Below are positions 1 through 7,701 of a DNA stretch of 52,926 nucleotides, one piece after another. This DNA is from CAZDUS01 sp964609375. GTDB lineage: Bacteria > Verrucomicrobiota > Kiritimatiellia > CAIKKV01 > CAITUY01. The stretch spans positions 1-52,926 of the forward strand of contig CAZSSA010000007.1 of the NCBI GenBank assembly GCA_964609375.1, in the 5' to 3' direction. Under the pieces are notes generated by a model that was not told the DNA's origin, made no database searches, and worked only from the letters and a program-made list of their open reading frames with translations. The position numbers and the translations under genes were made by a program. Each line of letters opens with the position of its first letter. Within the stretch, counting starts at the first letter, position 1.

Positions 1-206
1 CCCGGCCCTTAAACAATTCGACCACAGGGAATATCCCTATTGCCGCCCCTATGCGGGAGGGGCACTACGTGCCGCGACTCCCCGCCTGCCCAACTCCTGT
101 CAAACACTCTCTCGACATGAACTCAGACTTGACTCCCTGCGCCCAACTCGCCACCATACGCGCGCAATTCGGGAATATCTGGCGGATGTCATGGTTGGGG
201 TTCTCC

Positions 207-241
207 CCATCAACCATTAACCATCAACCATACTCCATTCC
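207..241. repeat. Degenerate 7-bp tandem tract (5 units)
   Basis: Five consecutive heptamers can be read on the plus strand: CCATCAA, CCATTAA, CCATCAA, CCATACT, CCATTCC. The first four bases are fixed and the last three vary. The tract ends 5 bp before the tRNA-Arg gene. Bases 1-206 upstream show no gene I can support. It belongs to the same class of locus-specific short tandem tracts seen at 16895, 17551, 19691, 23869, 46111 and 46645. Confidence 0.75.
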
Positions 242-246
242 TTTCT

Positions 247-322
247 GCGGCTGTAGCCTAATGGACAAGGCATCTGACTTCGGATCAGAAGATTACAGGT
301 TCGACTCCTGTCAGCCGCGCCA
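247..322 (+). tRNA. tRNA-Arg (anticodon UCG), CCA encoded
   Basis: The cloverleaf reads directly. The 7-bp acceptor stem GCGGCTG/CAGCCGC is perfect. The D arm is GCCT/AGGC, the anticodon stem is TCTGA/TCAGA around loop CTTCGGA, and the T arm is ACAGG/CCTGT around TTCGACT. The anticodon TCG decodes CGA. The discriminator base is G at 319, and a CCA end is encoded at 320-322. It converges on gspF, whose stop lies about 30 bp away on the other strand. Confidence 0.96.
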
Positions 323-353
323 CTTAGAAGAAACCCTGAGCCGAGAGGACGCG

Positions 354-1574
354 TCAACCGCCAATCAGCTTGTTGAGCGAAACAATCGGCAGGAGAACCG
401 ATAGCACCACCAGTAAGACAAACGCACCCACACTGAAAATCAACACCGGCTCAAGCCAACTCAACGTACGCGTCACAAACCGGTTCCACCGCTGCTGCAT
501 CGCTGTCCCCGCCGTCTCCAGCAACTTCTCCAGCGACCCGCTCGCCTCCCCGGCCTGTATCCATGCCGGCAACGCCGCCGCCAGGGGCGGTATCCGTCGA
601 ATCGCATCCGCCAGACTGCTTCCATGCCGGACGGCCTTCGATTCCTCCTCCGCCAGACGTCCAACCCATGCGCTTCCCGTCGCACGCCCCGCCAACGCCA
701 GCGCCTCCACCATCCCCACTCCGCCTTTCAATAAAATCGCCAGCGTCCGCGCACACCGCAAATTGGCCACAATCGTATATCCACGCCCAATCACCGGCAC
801 CCGGAACAACATCCGGTCCACACGACAACGCCACTCCAAATCCGCCGCCAATCGCCGCCGCACATAACTCACCACAAACACCCCCACCAACGCCAGCACC
901 GGCGCCCCCCACAACATCACCCGCCCAATCCCCATCATCACCCGCGTCAGCAACGGCAACGATGCCCCCCCATGCTCCCCAAGCACCTTCGCCGCCGAAG
1001 GCACCACCACCCCCAGCATCACAATGGCCACCACAATCGCAAACCCAATGATGATCCCGGGGTAAATCATGGCGGACAACACACGCTCATGGAGAAGCTG
1101 CTGCTCCTCCAAAAAACCCGCCAACCGGTCAAGCATCGCCTCCAAACTGCCAGACCGCTCCCCCACCTCCAAAATCGCCCGCTCAAACGGCTTGACCGAT
1201 GCCGACGCCTCGCTTAAAGCCGTCGCCAGCGATGCCCCTTCCCGTATCCTGTCCCGCACCCCCGCCATCATCGTTGCCGAAGCCCCCAATTCCGGCGCCT
1301 CAATCAGAATTTCCAGCGCGTTGACCAGGGGCATGCCGGAAACCATGAGGACACTCATTTCACGATAGAAGGCCACACGCGCCTCGGCGCCGAATCCCTG
1401 CCGGCCAACCCTGAAACCCTCACCCCGCGCCTCATGCTCCGCAGGGGTCACCTCTTCCGGCAGCACGCCGCGCGCCGATAGTTTCTCGCGCGCTTCTTTC
1501 AGATCAAGCGCTTCCACCAGCCCGCGCCTTACCGCGCCGGTGTTGTCATACCCTTTATAGGCGTACGTCTTCAC
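354..1574 (-). CDS. gspF: Type II secretion inner-membrane protein GspF (PilC family)
   Basis: GspF is the polytopic inner-membrane platform protein of type II secretion and binds the GspE ATPase. The 406-residue product has the usual two cytoplasmic T2SSF repeats (about 68-190 and 270-390). Three hydrophobic segments lie near 168-190, 215-240 and 375-398. The N-terminus starts MKTYAYKGYDNTG, typical of the family. The start codon is GTG and overlaps the gspE stop by 4 bp, which implies translational coupling. It is the last gene of the fabZ-lpxA-gspDEF run. No pseudopilin (GspG/H) or GspC/L/M gene is in the window. A type IV pilus PilC role is the alternative, since the two families are homologous. 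Confidence 0.93.
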   Translation of the reverse strand: MKTYAYKGYDNTGAVRRGLVEALDLKEAREKLSARGVLPEEVTPAEHEARGEGFRVGRQGFGAEARVAFYREMSVLMVSGMPLVNALEILIEAPELGASATMMAGVRDRIREGASLATALSEASASVKPFERAILEVGERSGSLEAMLDRLAGFLEEQQLLHERVLSAMIYPGIIIGFAIVVAIVMLGVVVPSAAKVLGEHGGASLPLLTRVMMGIGRVMLWGAPVLALVGVFVVSYVRRRLAADLEWRCRVDRMLFRVPVIGRGYTIVANLRCARTLAILLKGGVGMVEALALAGRATGSAWVGRLAEEESKAVRHGSSLADAIRRIPPLAAALPAWIQAGEASGSLEKLLETAGTAMQQRWNRFVTRTLSWLEPVLIFSVGAFVLLVVLSVLLPIVSLNKLIGG

Positions 1575-3151
1575 GCGCCGGAAATCCCCAACGCATACAG
1601 AACCTCAGCAAGACTCGTCCGGCCATCGAGAACCTTGGCCAACCCGTCGTCCAACAGGGTACGCCGCACACCCATGCCGGGCGCCATCTTTAACTGGCGC
1701 CCCGCCGACGTTCCCGCCCGCATCGCCTCCTGCATCGCCTCATCCACCACCAGTAGTTCATAGATCCCGATCCGGCCATGATACCCCGCCAGACAGTCCG
1801 CACATCCCCCCGGCTCATAAACGGTCCGCCCCGCCAATGGCCGCCCCGCTTCCCCCAGTAACGCCAGTTCCTCCGCCCGTACCGCCACCGGCTTCCGGCA
1901 GGAAGGACAAAGTTTCCGCACCAACCGCTGGGCCAGAATCCCGCGCAACGCCGCCGCCAGCAAGTAGGACTCCACCCCCATATCCATCATCCGGATCATC
2001 GCGCCAGCCGCATCATTCGTGTGGAGCGTCGTAAACACAAGATGCCCCGTCAACGAGGCCCTGACCGCTATTTCCGCCGTCTCGTTGTCTCGCGTTTCCC
2101 CCACCAGAATCACATCCGGATCCTGACGCAAAATATGGCGAAGCCCGCCGGCAAACGTCAACCCGATCTTGGGCTTCACCTGCATCTGCCCGATTTCAGG
2201 CAGTTGATACTCCACCGGATCCTCGATGGTCAGGACGTTCCGCCCTTTCGTATCAAGCTGACGGATGGAGCCATACAACGTGGTCGTCTTCCCGCTTCCC
2301 GTCGGCCCGCAGACAATCATCAAGCCATGAGCCTCTCTTAACAGCGACTCCCAGGTCCGCTGAACACCCTCCGGCATACCCAACGCCGCCAGCGGCAGCA
2401 CGGACGACTCCCGGTTGAGCAACCGCAATACCACACGCTCGCCTTCCCCCACAGGAATCGTGGAAACACGGACATCGATCTCCCGTTCACCCACCCGGAC
2501 CCGCGCTGATCCATCCTGCGGCAGACGCTTCTCGGCAATATCCAGATGCGCCATCACCTTCATTCGGGAGACCAGCGCACGCTCCAACCGCTTGGGCGGC
2601 GACGCCTGCTCATACAACAACCCATCCACCCGGTACCGCACCCGCAACCGCGAATCAAAGGGTTCCACATGAATATCCGATGCCCGCGCCTTGAGGGCCT
2701 CCAGTAAAATCAGATTGACCAATTGCGTAACAGGCGCGTCTTCAGTGGACTTGAGCAAATCGTCGGACCGGGATTCCTCCTCCGCGCCCGCCCCGCCCCC
2801 ATCACGCCCAAGCCCGCGAAGAAAATCAGCCGCCGTTCCTTTCCGGCTGAAATAGCACCGCTCAATGCAATTCAGGATCACCGCCCGCGGCGCCACCACC
2901 GGACGCAATTCCGAACCCAATGCCAAGGCCACATCTTCCTGCTGGCGTAGATTATCCGGGTCCGCCGTCAGCAGGCACAACACGCCGTCCCGCCGGATCG
3001 GCAGCACGGCATGCGCCCGCGCCCATTCCACCGGTATTCCGGAAATCAGCGTGGCATCCAGCAACTCATCGCCTACCTCGGCAAGAAAGGGCATGCCCAA
3101 CGCCGCCGCCTGCCGGCTCAAGTCCTCAACGGTATCCGTGGTGTTTTCCAT
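1571..3151 (-). CDS. gspE: Type II secretion ATPase GspE (GspE/PulE/PilB family)
   Basis: This is the cytoplasmic hexameric ATPase that powers pseudopilus assembly. The 526-residue protein has an N-terminal T2SSE-N domain (about 1-110). The ATPase core carries Walker A GPTGSGKT at 282-289, the Asp-box after TIEDPVEYQ near 309-316, Walker B in DPDVILVGE near 344-352, and a His box LTGHLVFTTLHTN. A zinc-binding C-M domain has CPSC (415-418) and CADC (450-453). The zinc motif favours GspE or PilB over the retraction ATPase PilT. It starts 3 bp after the gspD stop and ends in a 4-bp overlap with gspF. Confidence 0.95.
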   Translation of the reverse strand: MENTTDTVEDLSRQAAALGMPFLAEVGDELLDATLISGIPVEWARAHAVLPIRRDGVLCLLTADPDNLRQQEDVALALGSELRPVVAPRAVILNCIERCYFSRKGTAADFLRGLGRDGGGAGAEEESRSDDLLKSTEDAPVTQLVNLILLEALKARASDIHVEPFDSRLRVRYRVDGLLYEQASPPKRLERALVSRMKVMAHLDIAEKRLPQDGSARVRVGEREIDVRVSTIPVGEGERVVLRLLNRESSVLPLAALGMPEGVQRTWESLLREAHGLMIVCGPTGSGKTTTLYGSIRQLDTKGRNVLTIEDPVEYQLPEIGQMQVKPKIGLTFAGGLRHILRQDPDVILVGETRDNETAEIAVRASLTGHLVFTTLHTNDAAGAMIRMMDMGVESYLLAAALRGILAQRLVRKLCPSCRKPVAVRAEELALLGEAGRPLAGRTVYEPGGCADCLAGYHGRIGIYELLVVDEAMQEAMRAGTSAGRQLKMAPGMGVRRTLLDDGLAKVLDGRTSLAEVLYALGISGA

Positions 3152-3154
3152 AGA

Positions 3155-5173
3155 TCAGCGAGCCGTCGCGGGAGCCTTGGTCGCCCCTTCGGTCAGATTG
3201 GTCGCGCTCAGTCCCGTGCGCTGGCTCCAACTCTGCGTCATCGCCTCCGCCGCCGCACTGTCGCCCAGCACATGCGGGGTCACAAAGATGATCAGATTCG
3301 TCCGCTCAACACTATCCACCTTGTGCCGGAACAAGATGCCAAGAATCGGAATAGCCCCCAGAATGGGAACCCGCCGAACCGAATTGATCCGGTCCTCCCG
3401 GATCAACCCGCTGATCACAATCGTTCGCCCGTCGGGAACCGTCACCGTGGTCGAAACCGACCGCTTGGCAATCGTCGGCGTATACTGCCCCGACGGCCCC
3501 TGATCAATAATCGCCTCTATGCTCGGGTTCAACACCATGCGAACCTCGTTGGACGGATTGATATGCGGCGTCAGCTTCAACTTGATCCCCACATCCACCC
3601 GCTCAATGTTCTGAATGACATCGCGCGAGGTTCCCGACCCGCCCTGTATCGTGGACTTCAGGACGGGAATATTATTCACCACACTGACGCTCGCCTCCTT
3701 GTTGTCCTGCGACAACAGCGGGACACTCGACAGGATCTTGACTTTCCCCTTCTTCTGCAGGGCATTGATGTTGATCGCCGCCGGGAAACCCGAGACAATC
3801 TTCCCATCGGCGTCCACCCGGGTACCCTGCGCCATCCCGATGGTAATGCCGCGCGGGAACACCCCGTTCTGGATCGATGTCATCAAGGCGTTGGCTCCAT
3901 CACTAAGGGTACTGGCTCCCTGCACAACCGTATCCCCGACCTTGGACGGCATATTGATCGCCGCCATTTCAACACCCACGTCCAGGGATTCATCCGCCCC
4001 GATCTCGGCAATGACAACCTCGATCATCACCTGCTGCGGCATCCGGTCCAGTTGCTCCACCAGCGTCCGCACATACTCGAATTCCGTCGGAGACCCGCTC
4101 ACCAGCAACGCATTGTTGGCCGCCATGAAATCGATCGCCACCCGCTGCTCGGTTCCTGCCTTGGGATCCTTGCCCAGGGCCTTCTGCAATAATCCGTTCA
4201 GACTCTTGGCCGCTTCCTCGGAGGAAATGTACTTGAGAAACACGGCATGCAGAGTCCCCTGCCCCGCCGTCGACTCCACATCAATCAGCTTCAAAATCTT
4301 GACGATCTCGGCAATATCAACCGCCGGCCCCACCATGATAATGCTGTTGGAATGCGGCGCGGCAAAAAGCGTCAACGGCGTCCCGCTCTTCATGGGGACC
4401 CCATCCCGGATCATTCCGCGTGGCGCCTGCCCCGCAATCGCCCGGCTGTACTGCTGCACAAAATCCGCCGCACTCGCCACTTTCATCGCGTAAACTTCAC
4501 TGACCGCTCCCGAGCCGGGCTTGTCTATCTCCGCCACCAATTGCTCAAAACGCCTGATATTGTCCGTCGTATCCGTGACAATCAGATGATTCGTCGCCTC
4601 GATGATCGCCACCGATCCGCCTTTGTCGCGCCCGGCCAGGGCTTCCATCACCTTGCGCATGTCCGCCACACTGGTATGGCGCAGACGGATCACCCGCGTC
4701 ACCAGCCCGGAAACCGGCATCCGCTGCCCTTCGCCAATGACCGGAGCCGATGGCGTCGTGCGCTGCCCCATCAAAACCACCCGGCTGATCCCCCCATCCT
4801 CCACCACGGCACAACCACTGGACTCAAGAATCCTCAGGGAAAGAACATAGGCATCGGAAACCGGTATGCGCGGCGCTAGAACCGTAACCTGCCCCTTGAC
4901 CGCCTCATCCACCACAAACCGCTTCCCGGTCACTTCCCCGATCACCTTGATAAACGTCCGCACGTCCACACGATCAAAACTGAAGTTGATCGTGGATGGG
5001 TTATTCGTTTCAGCGGCAGGGGCTTGTACCGGCTCCTGTGGAACCGCCGGCAAGACAGTCGCCAGCAAAACACCGGCAACGGGCGCCCACCAACGGCACA
5101 GGCCCTTGATCGTAACAACGGTTGTAAACGGCGTTCGCACCGTACCACCTCCCGCCGCCCGCCGGGGCGTCAC
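3155..5173 (-). CDS. gspD: Type II secretion secretin GspD
   Basis: This is the outer-membrane secretin pore. The first 60 residues hold a basic stretch and a hydrophobic signal (WWAPVAGVLLATVLP). An N0 domain (INFSFDRVDVRTFIKVIG) follows, then N1-N3 ring domains. The C-terminal secretin domain contains VPLLSQDNKEASV and the terminal VPILGAIPILGILFR pattern typical of secretins. The longest frame starts at a GTG overlapping the lpxA stop by 4 bp. A second GTG at 5140 has a better Shine-Dalgarno (GGGAGGTGG, about 5 bp upstream) and may be the true start. No pilotin gene is adjacent. The homologous type IV pilus secretin PilQ is the alternative, but the N0-N1-N2-N3 layout fits GspD. Confidence 0.93.
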   Translation of the reverse strand: MTPRRAAGGGTVRTPFTTVVTIKGLCRWWAPVAGVLLATVLPAVPQEPVQAPAAETNNPSTINFSFDRVDVRTFIKVIGEVTGKRFVVDEAVKGQVTVLAPRIPVSDAYVLSLRILESSGCAVVEDGGISRVVLMGQRTTPSAPVIGEGQRMPVSGLVTRVIRLRHTSVADMRKVMEALAGRDKGGSVAIIEATNHLIVTDTTDNIRRFEQLVAEIDKPGSGAVSEVYAMKVASAADFVQQYSRAIAGQAPRGMIRDGVPMKSGTPLTLFAAPHSNSIIMVGPAVDIAEIVKILKLIDVESTAGQGTLHAVFLKYISSEEAAKSLNGLLQKALGKDPKAGTEQRVAIDFMAANNALLVSGSPTEFEYVRTLVEQLDRMPQQVMIEVVIAEIGADESLDVGVEMAAINMPSKVGDTVVQGASTLSDGANALMTSIQNGVFPRGITIGMAQGTRVDADGKIVSGFPAAININALQKKGKVKILSSVPLLSQDNKEASVSVVNNIPVLKSTIQGGSGTSRDVIQNIERVDVGIKLKLTPHINPSNEVRMVLNPSIEAIIDQGPSGQYTPTIAKRSVSTTVTVPDGRTIVISGLIREDRINSVRRVPILGAIPILGILFRHKVDSVERTNLIIFVTPHVLGDSAAAEAMTQSWSQRTGLSATNLTEGATKAPATAR

Positions 5174-5943
5174 TTCACAATACCCCGTTCAGACGATTCA
5201 ATGAACTTGATGATGTATTCGACTTCCGCCGTCATGGCCAGTTCAGCACGGATTTTCTCCAGCGCCTGGCGAGTCGACAATCCTTCGCGGTAAAGAATCT
5301 TGAAGAGCTTCTTGATCAACCCCTGCGTTTCCGCCGGAATATTCAGCCGCTGCAACTTGATGGAGTTGATCCCATGCACCACGGCCGGATTCCCCTCCAC
5401 CAGCATGTACGGCGGAACATCCTGCGTGATCCTCGACATCCCCCCGATCATCGCAAAACGCCCAAGCCGGGTGAACTGGTGAATCCCCGTCATCCCGCCA
5501 ATCGTCACATCGTCCTCCACCAGTACATCACCGGAAAGCGAGGCACCGTTGGCCATGATCACGCGGTTGCCAACCTTGGAGCCGTGCGCCACATGGCAAT
5601 ACGCCATGATCAAACACCCATCCCCCACCTTGGTCACTTCGCCATCCGCCGTTCCCGAATTAATCGTCACATACTCGCGGATCGTCGCCCGGGCGCCAAT
5701 CTCAACATAGGTCGTCCCACCCTTGTACTTCAGGTCCTGCGTCAGGGACCCCACGCTCGCAAACGGAAATACCGTGCATTCCGGACCCAGCGTGGTATGC
5801 CCATCCAGAAAAACATGCGGCATGATCTTCGAACGATCACCCACCTTCACATGGGGGCCGATCACGGCATAGGCGCCAACCTCTGCGTCCACCCCGATCT
5901 CGGCCCCTTCGTGCACCACGGCCGAAGGATGTATGCACGTCAT
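5170..5943 (-). CDS. lpxA: UDP-N-acetylglucosamine acyltransferase LpxA
   Basis: LpxA catalyses the first acylation of lipid A synthesis, moving a 3-hydroxyacyl group from ACP to UDP-GlcNAc in the cytoplasm. The 257-residue product is a left-handed beta-helix of hexapeptide repeats starting IHPSAVVHEGAEIG. The catalytic-His region reads MAYCHVAHGSKVGN. The C-terminal helical part follows IHQFTRLGRFAMIGG. The ATG at 5943 is chosen because it gives the canonical N-terminus and a 4-bp ATGA overlap with the fabZ stop. An in-frame start 30 bp upstream would only add a tail inside fabZ. It sits between fabZ and gspD, each joined by a stop-start overlap. Confidence 0.97.
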   Translation of the reverse strand: MTCIHPSAVVHEGAEIGVDAEVGAYAVIGPHVKVGDRSKIMPHVFLDGHTTLGPECTVFPFASVGSLTQDLKYKGGTTYVEIGARATIREYVTINSGTADGEVTKVGDGCLIMAYCHVAHGSKVGNRVIMANGASLSGDVLVEDDVTIGGMTGIHQFTRLGRFAMIGGMSRITQDVPPYMLVEGNPAVVHGINSIKLQRLNIPAETQGLIKKLFKILYREGLSTRQALEKIRAELAMTAEVEYIIKFIESSERGIVK

Positions 5944-6386
5944 GCCGTCACCTTCTTGTCGGAAATCATGCACATCATTTCCGCTTCCGACGCCAACTCG
6001 CCATCCACCAGAATCTTCCCCTGGAACTTGGCAAGCTTGCTCTTGATCGTGATGAACTCCACCTCAATACGCATCTGGTCCCCCGGCTTGACCACACGCC
6101 GGAAGCGGGCTTTGTCGATCGCCATGAAATACGGCACCCGCTCGCCTCCTCCAGCCACCCGGTTCATCAGAATCCCCCCGGTTTGCGCCATGGCCTCCAA
6201 CTGCAACACCCCGGGCATCACCGGCGTCCCGGGGAAATGCCCCTGGAAAAAAGGCTCATTGATCGTCACATTCTTGATGCCCACAATGCGCTTCTGGTCA
6301 TCACACTCGACAACCTTGTCCACCAGTAAAAACGGATACCGGTGCGGAAGCAACTTCATGATTTCTTGTATATCCAGAGTCACCAT
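5940..6386 (-). CDS. fabZ: 3-hydroxyacyl-ACP dehydratase FabZ
   Basis: FabZ dehydrates 3-hydroxyacyl-ACP in fatty-acid elongation and competes with LpxA for 3-hydroxyacyl-ACP, so fabZ-lpxA pairing balances membrane lipid and lipid A. The 148-residue hot-dog protein has the active-site His in PHRYPFLLVDKV and the catalytic Glu helix in GVLQLEAMAQ after FFQGHFPGTPVMP. It is a stand-alone enzyme here, not the LpxC-FabZ fusion found in some PVC and Bacteroidota lineages. It begins 18 bp after metK and overlaps lpxA by 4 bp. Confidence 0.97.
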   Translation of the reverse strand: MVTLDIQEIMKLLPHRYPFLLVDKVVECDDQKRIVGIKNVTINEPFFQGHFPGTPVMPGVLQLEAMAQTGGILMNRVAGGGERVPYFMAIDKARFRRVVKPGDQMRIEVEFITIKSKLAKFQGKILVDGELASEAEMMCMISDKKVTA

Positions 6387-6404
6387 AGCTTTTTTCCTCT
6401 CACC

Positions 6405-7568
6405 TCAGATGGCGGACAGCAGGGCATTCACTTTATCGACCTTCTCCCACGTGAACACCTCAAGATTGTTGACCCGGCCAAAATGACCGTAGGCCGACGT
6501 CTGCTCGTAAATCGGGCGCAACAGGTTCAACTGCTTGATGATCTCGGCCGGCTTCAGACCAAACACCTTCCGGACCGCCTTGGCAATCTTCTCGTCCTTC
6601 ACCACTCCCGTCCCGAATGTATCCACATGCACCGAGACCGGATCCGGATAACCAATGGCATACGCCACCTGCACTTCGCAACGCCGGGCCAGCTTCGCCG
6701 CCACCACATTCTTGGCCACATACCGCGCCATGTACGCCGCACTGCGGTCAACCTTCGAAGGATCCTTGCCCGAGAACGCGCCACCGCCATGCCGCCCCAT
6801 TCCGCCATAGGTATCCACGATGATCTTGCGCCCCGTCAACCCGCTGTCCCCGTGGGGGCCACCAATGACGAAACGACCTGTCGGATTGATCAGGAAACGC
6901 GCCTTCTGCAGCAACTTCGCCGGGATCTCCTTCTTGACGATCTCCTCGATGATCCCTTCGCGCAAGGTCTTGTACGACACATCCGGAGAATGCTGCGACG
7001 AAACCACCACCGTATCCACTCGCACCGGGCGGCCATCCTCGTACGCCACCGTCACCTGGGACTTGCCATCCGGACGCAGGAAGGGCAATACCCCTTTCCG
7101 CCGCGCCTGCGCCAGGGCACGGCTGAGCCGGTGCGCAAACATGATGGGCATCGGCATCAATTCCTTCGTCTCATCACACGCATAGCCGAACATCATCCCC
7201 TGGTCGCCGGCCCCCTGCTCCTTGAAAAGCCCCTGCCCCGCCGTCACGCCCTGCGATATATCCGGAGACTGACGATCCATCGCCACCATGACCGCACAAC
7301 TGTCCGCCGAGAAACCCAGCGACGCATCCGTATACCCGATCGCCCGGATCTTCGCCCGAGCCACATCCGTATAGTTGACAATCGCCTTGCTGGTCGTCTC
7401 CCCGGCAATCACCACCAGGCCTGTGCTGACCAGTGTCTCGCAGGCCACACGCGCCTTGGGATCCTGCTTCAGATTGGCGTCCAAAATGGCGTCCGATATG
7501 CCATCCGCCACTTTGTCAGGATGCCCTTCCGAAACCGATTCGGACGTAAATAGATACTTGTCAGCCAT
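6405..7568 (-). CDS. metK: S-adenosylmethionine synthase MetK
   Basis: MetK makes S-adenosylmethionine from ATP and methionine in the cytoplasm. The 387-residue protein, of usual length, carries the N-terminal SVSEGHPDK motif with the catalytic His. It also has the GAGDQGMMFGYA loop and the glycine-rich GGPHGDSGLTGRK segment. Shine-Dalgarno GAGAGG lies 6 bp before the ATG. A promoter candidate at the end of ptsI and a 119-nt leader with a strong hairpin precede it. I see none of the known SAM riboswitch folds in the leader. Confidence 0.98.
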   Translation of the reverse strand: MADKYLFTSESVSEGHPDKVADGISDAILDANLKQDPKARVACETLVSTGLVVIAGETTSKAIVNYTDVARAKIRAIGYTDASLGFSADSCAVMVAMDRQSPDISQGVTAGQGLFKEQGAGDQGMMFGYACDETKELMPMPIMFAHRLSRALAQARRKGVLPFLRPDGKSQVTVAYEDGRPVRVDTVVVSSQHSPDVSYKTLREGIIEEIVKKEIPAKLLQKARFLINPTGRFVIGGPHGDSGLTGRKIIVDTYGGMGRHGGGAFSGKDPSKVDRSAAYMARYVAKNVVAAKLARRCEVQVAYAIGYPDPVSVHVDTFGTGVVKDEKIAKAVRKVFGLKPAEIIKQLNLLRPIYEQTSAYGHFGRVNNLEVFTWEKVDKVNALLSAI

Positions 7569-7590
7569 ATTCGCCTCTCTCTTGTTGGTA

Positions 7591-7608
7591 GCCGCTGTCC
7601 CCAGCGGC
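7591..7608. repeat. Perfect 7-bp palindromic hairpin in the metK leader
   Basis: GCCGCTG and CAGCGGC form a perfect 7-bp stem around a 4-nt loop, about 25 nt upstream of the metK start. On the plus strand it is followed by a T-rich run (TTCTTTTTTC). That would look like a rho-independent terminator only for plus-strand transcription, and no plus-strand gene ends here. On the metK transcript the A-rich run precedes the hairpin, so it is either a 5'-UTR structural element or a dispersed palindromic repeat. Confidence 0.6.
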
Positions 7609-7672
7609 GCTTCTTTTTTCGCTTCGGGTTACTACCGCCGTTGATCCGCCCCCTGCGGTCACGGAACTCAAA

Positions 7673-7701
7673 AGTCTATTCCAATCGCTAGACCAATTCA
7701 A
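7673..7701 (-). promoter_or_regulatory. Candidate sigma-70-type promoter for metK
   Basis: On the minus strand TTGAAT (7696-7701) is followed after 17 bp by TAGACT (7673-7678). Each box matches the consensus at four of six positions. It lies over the ptsI stop codon and would start transcription near 7666, giving a leader of about 100 nt. It suggests metK-fabZ-lpxA-gsp can be transcribed separately from the pts genes upstream. Confidence 0.35.

Noticed and set aside
51..404. Plus-strand open frame across the tRNA gene
   Set aside because: It runs through a tRNA and a repeat tract, has no ribosome-binding site or recognisable domain, and overlaps the gspF end.
3011..4192. Long plus-strand open frame opposite gspE/gspD
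   Set aside because: It is the antisense shadow of two clearly real genes, is rich in Arg/His/Pro as expected from reverse reading of GC-rich codons, and shows no family motif.
7569..7687. SAM riboswitch before metK
   Set aside because: I could not fit SAM-I, SAM-II, SAM-III/SMK, SAM-IV or SAM/SAH consensus elements. Only a simple hairpin is clear.
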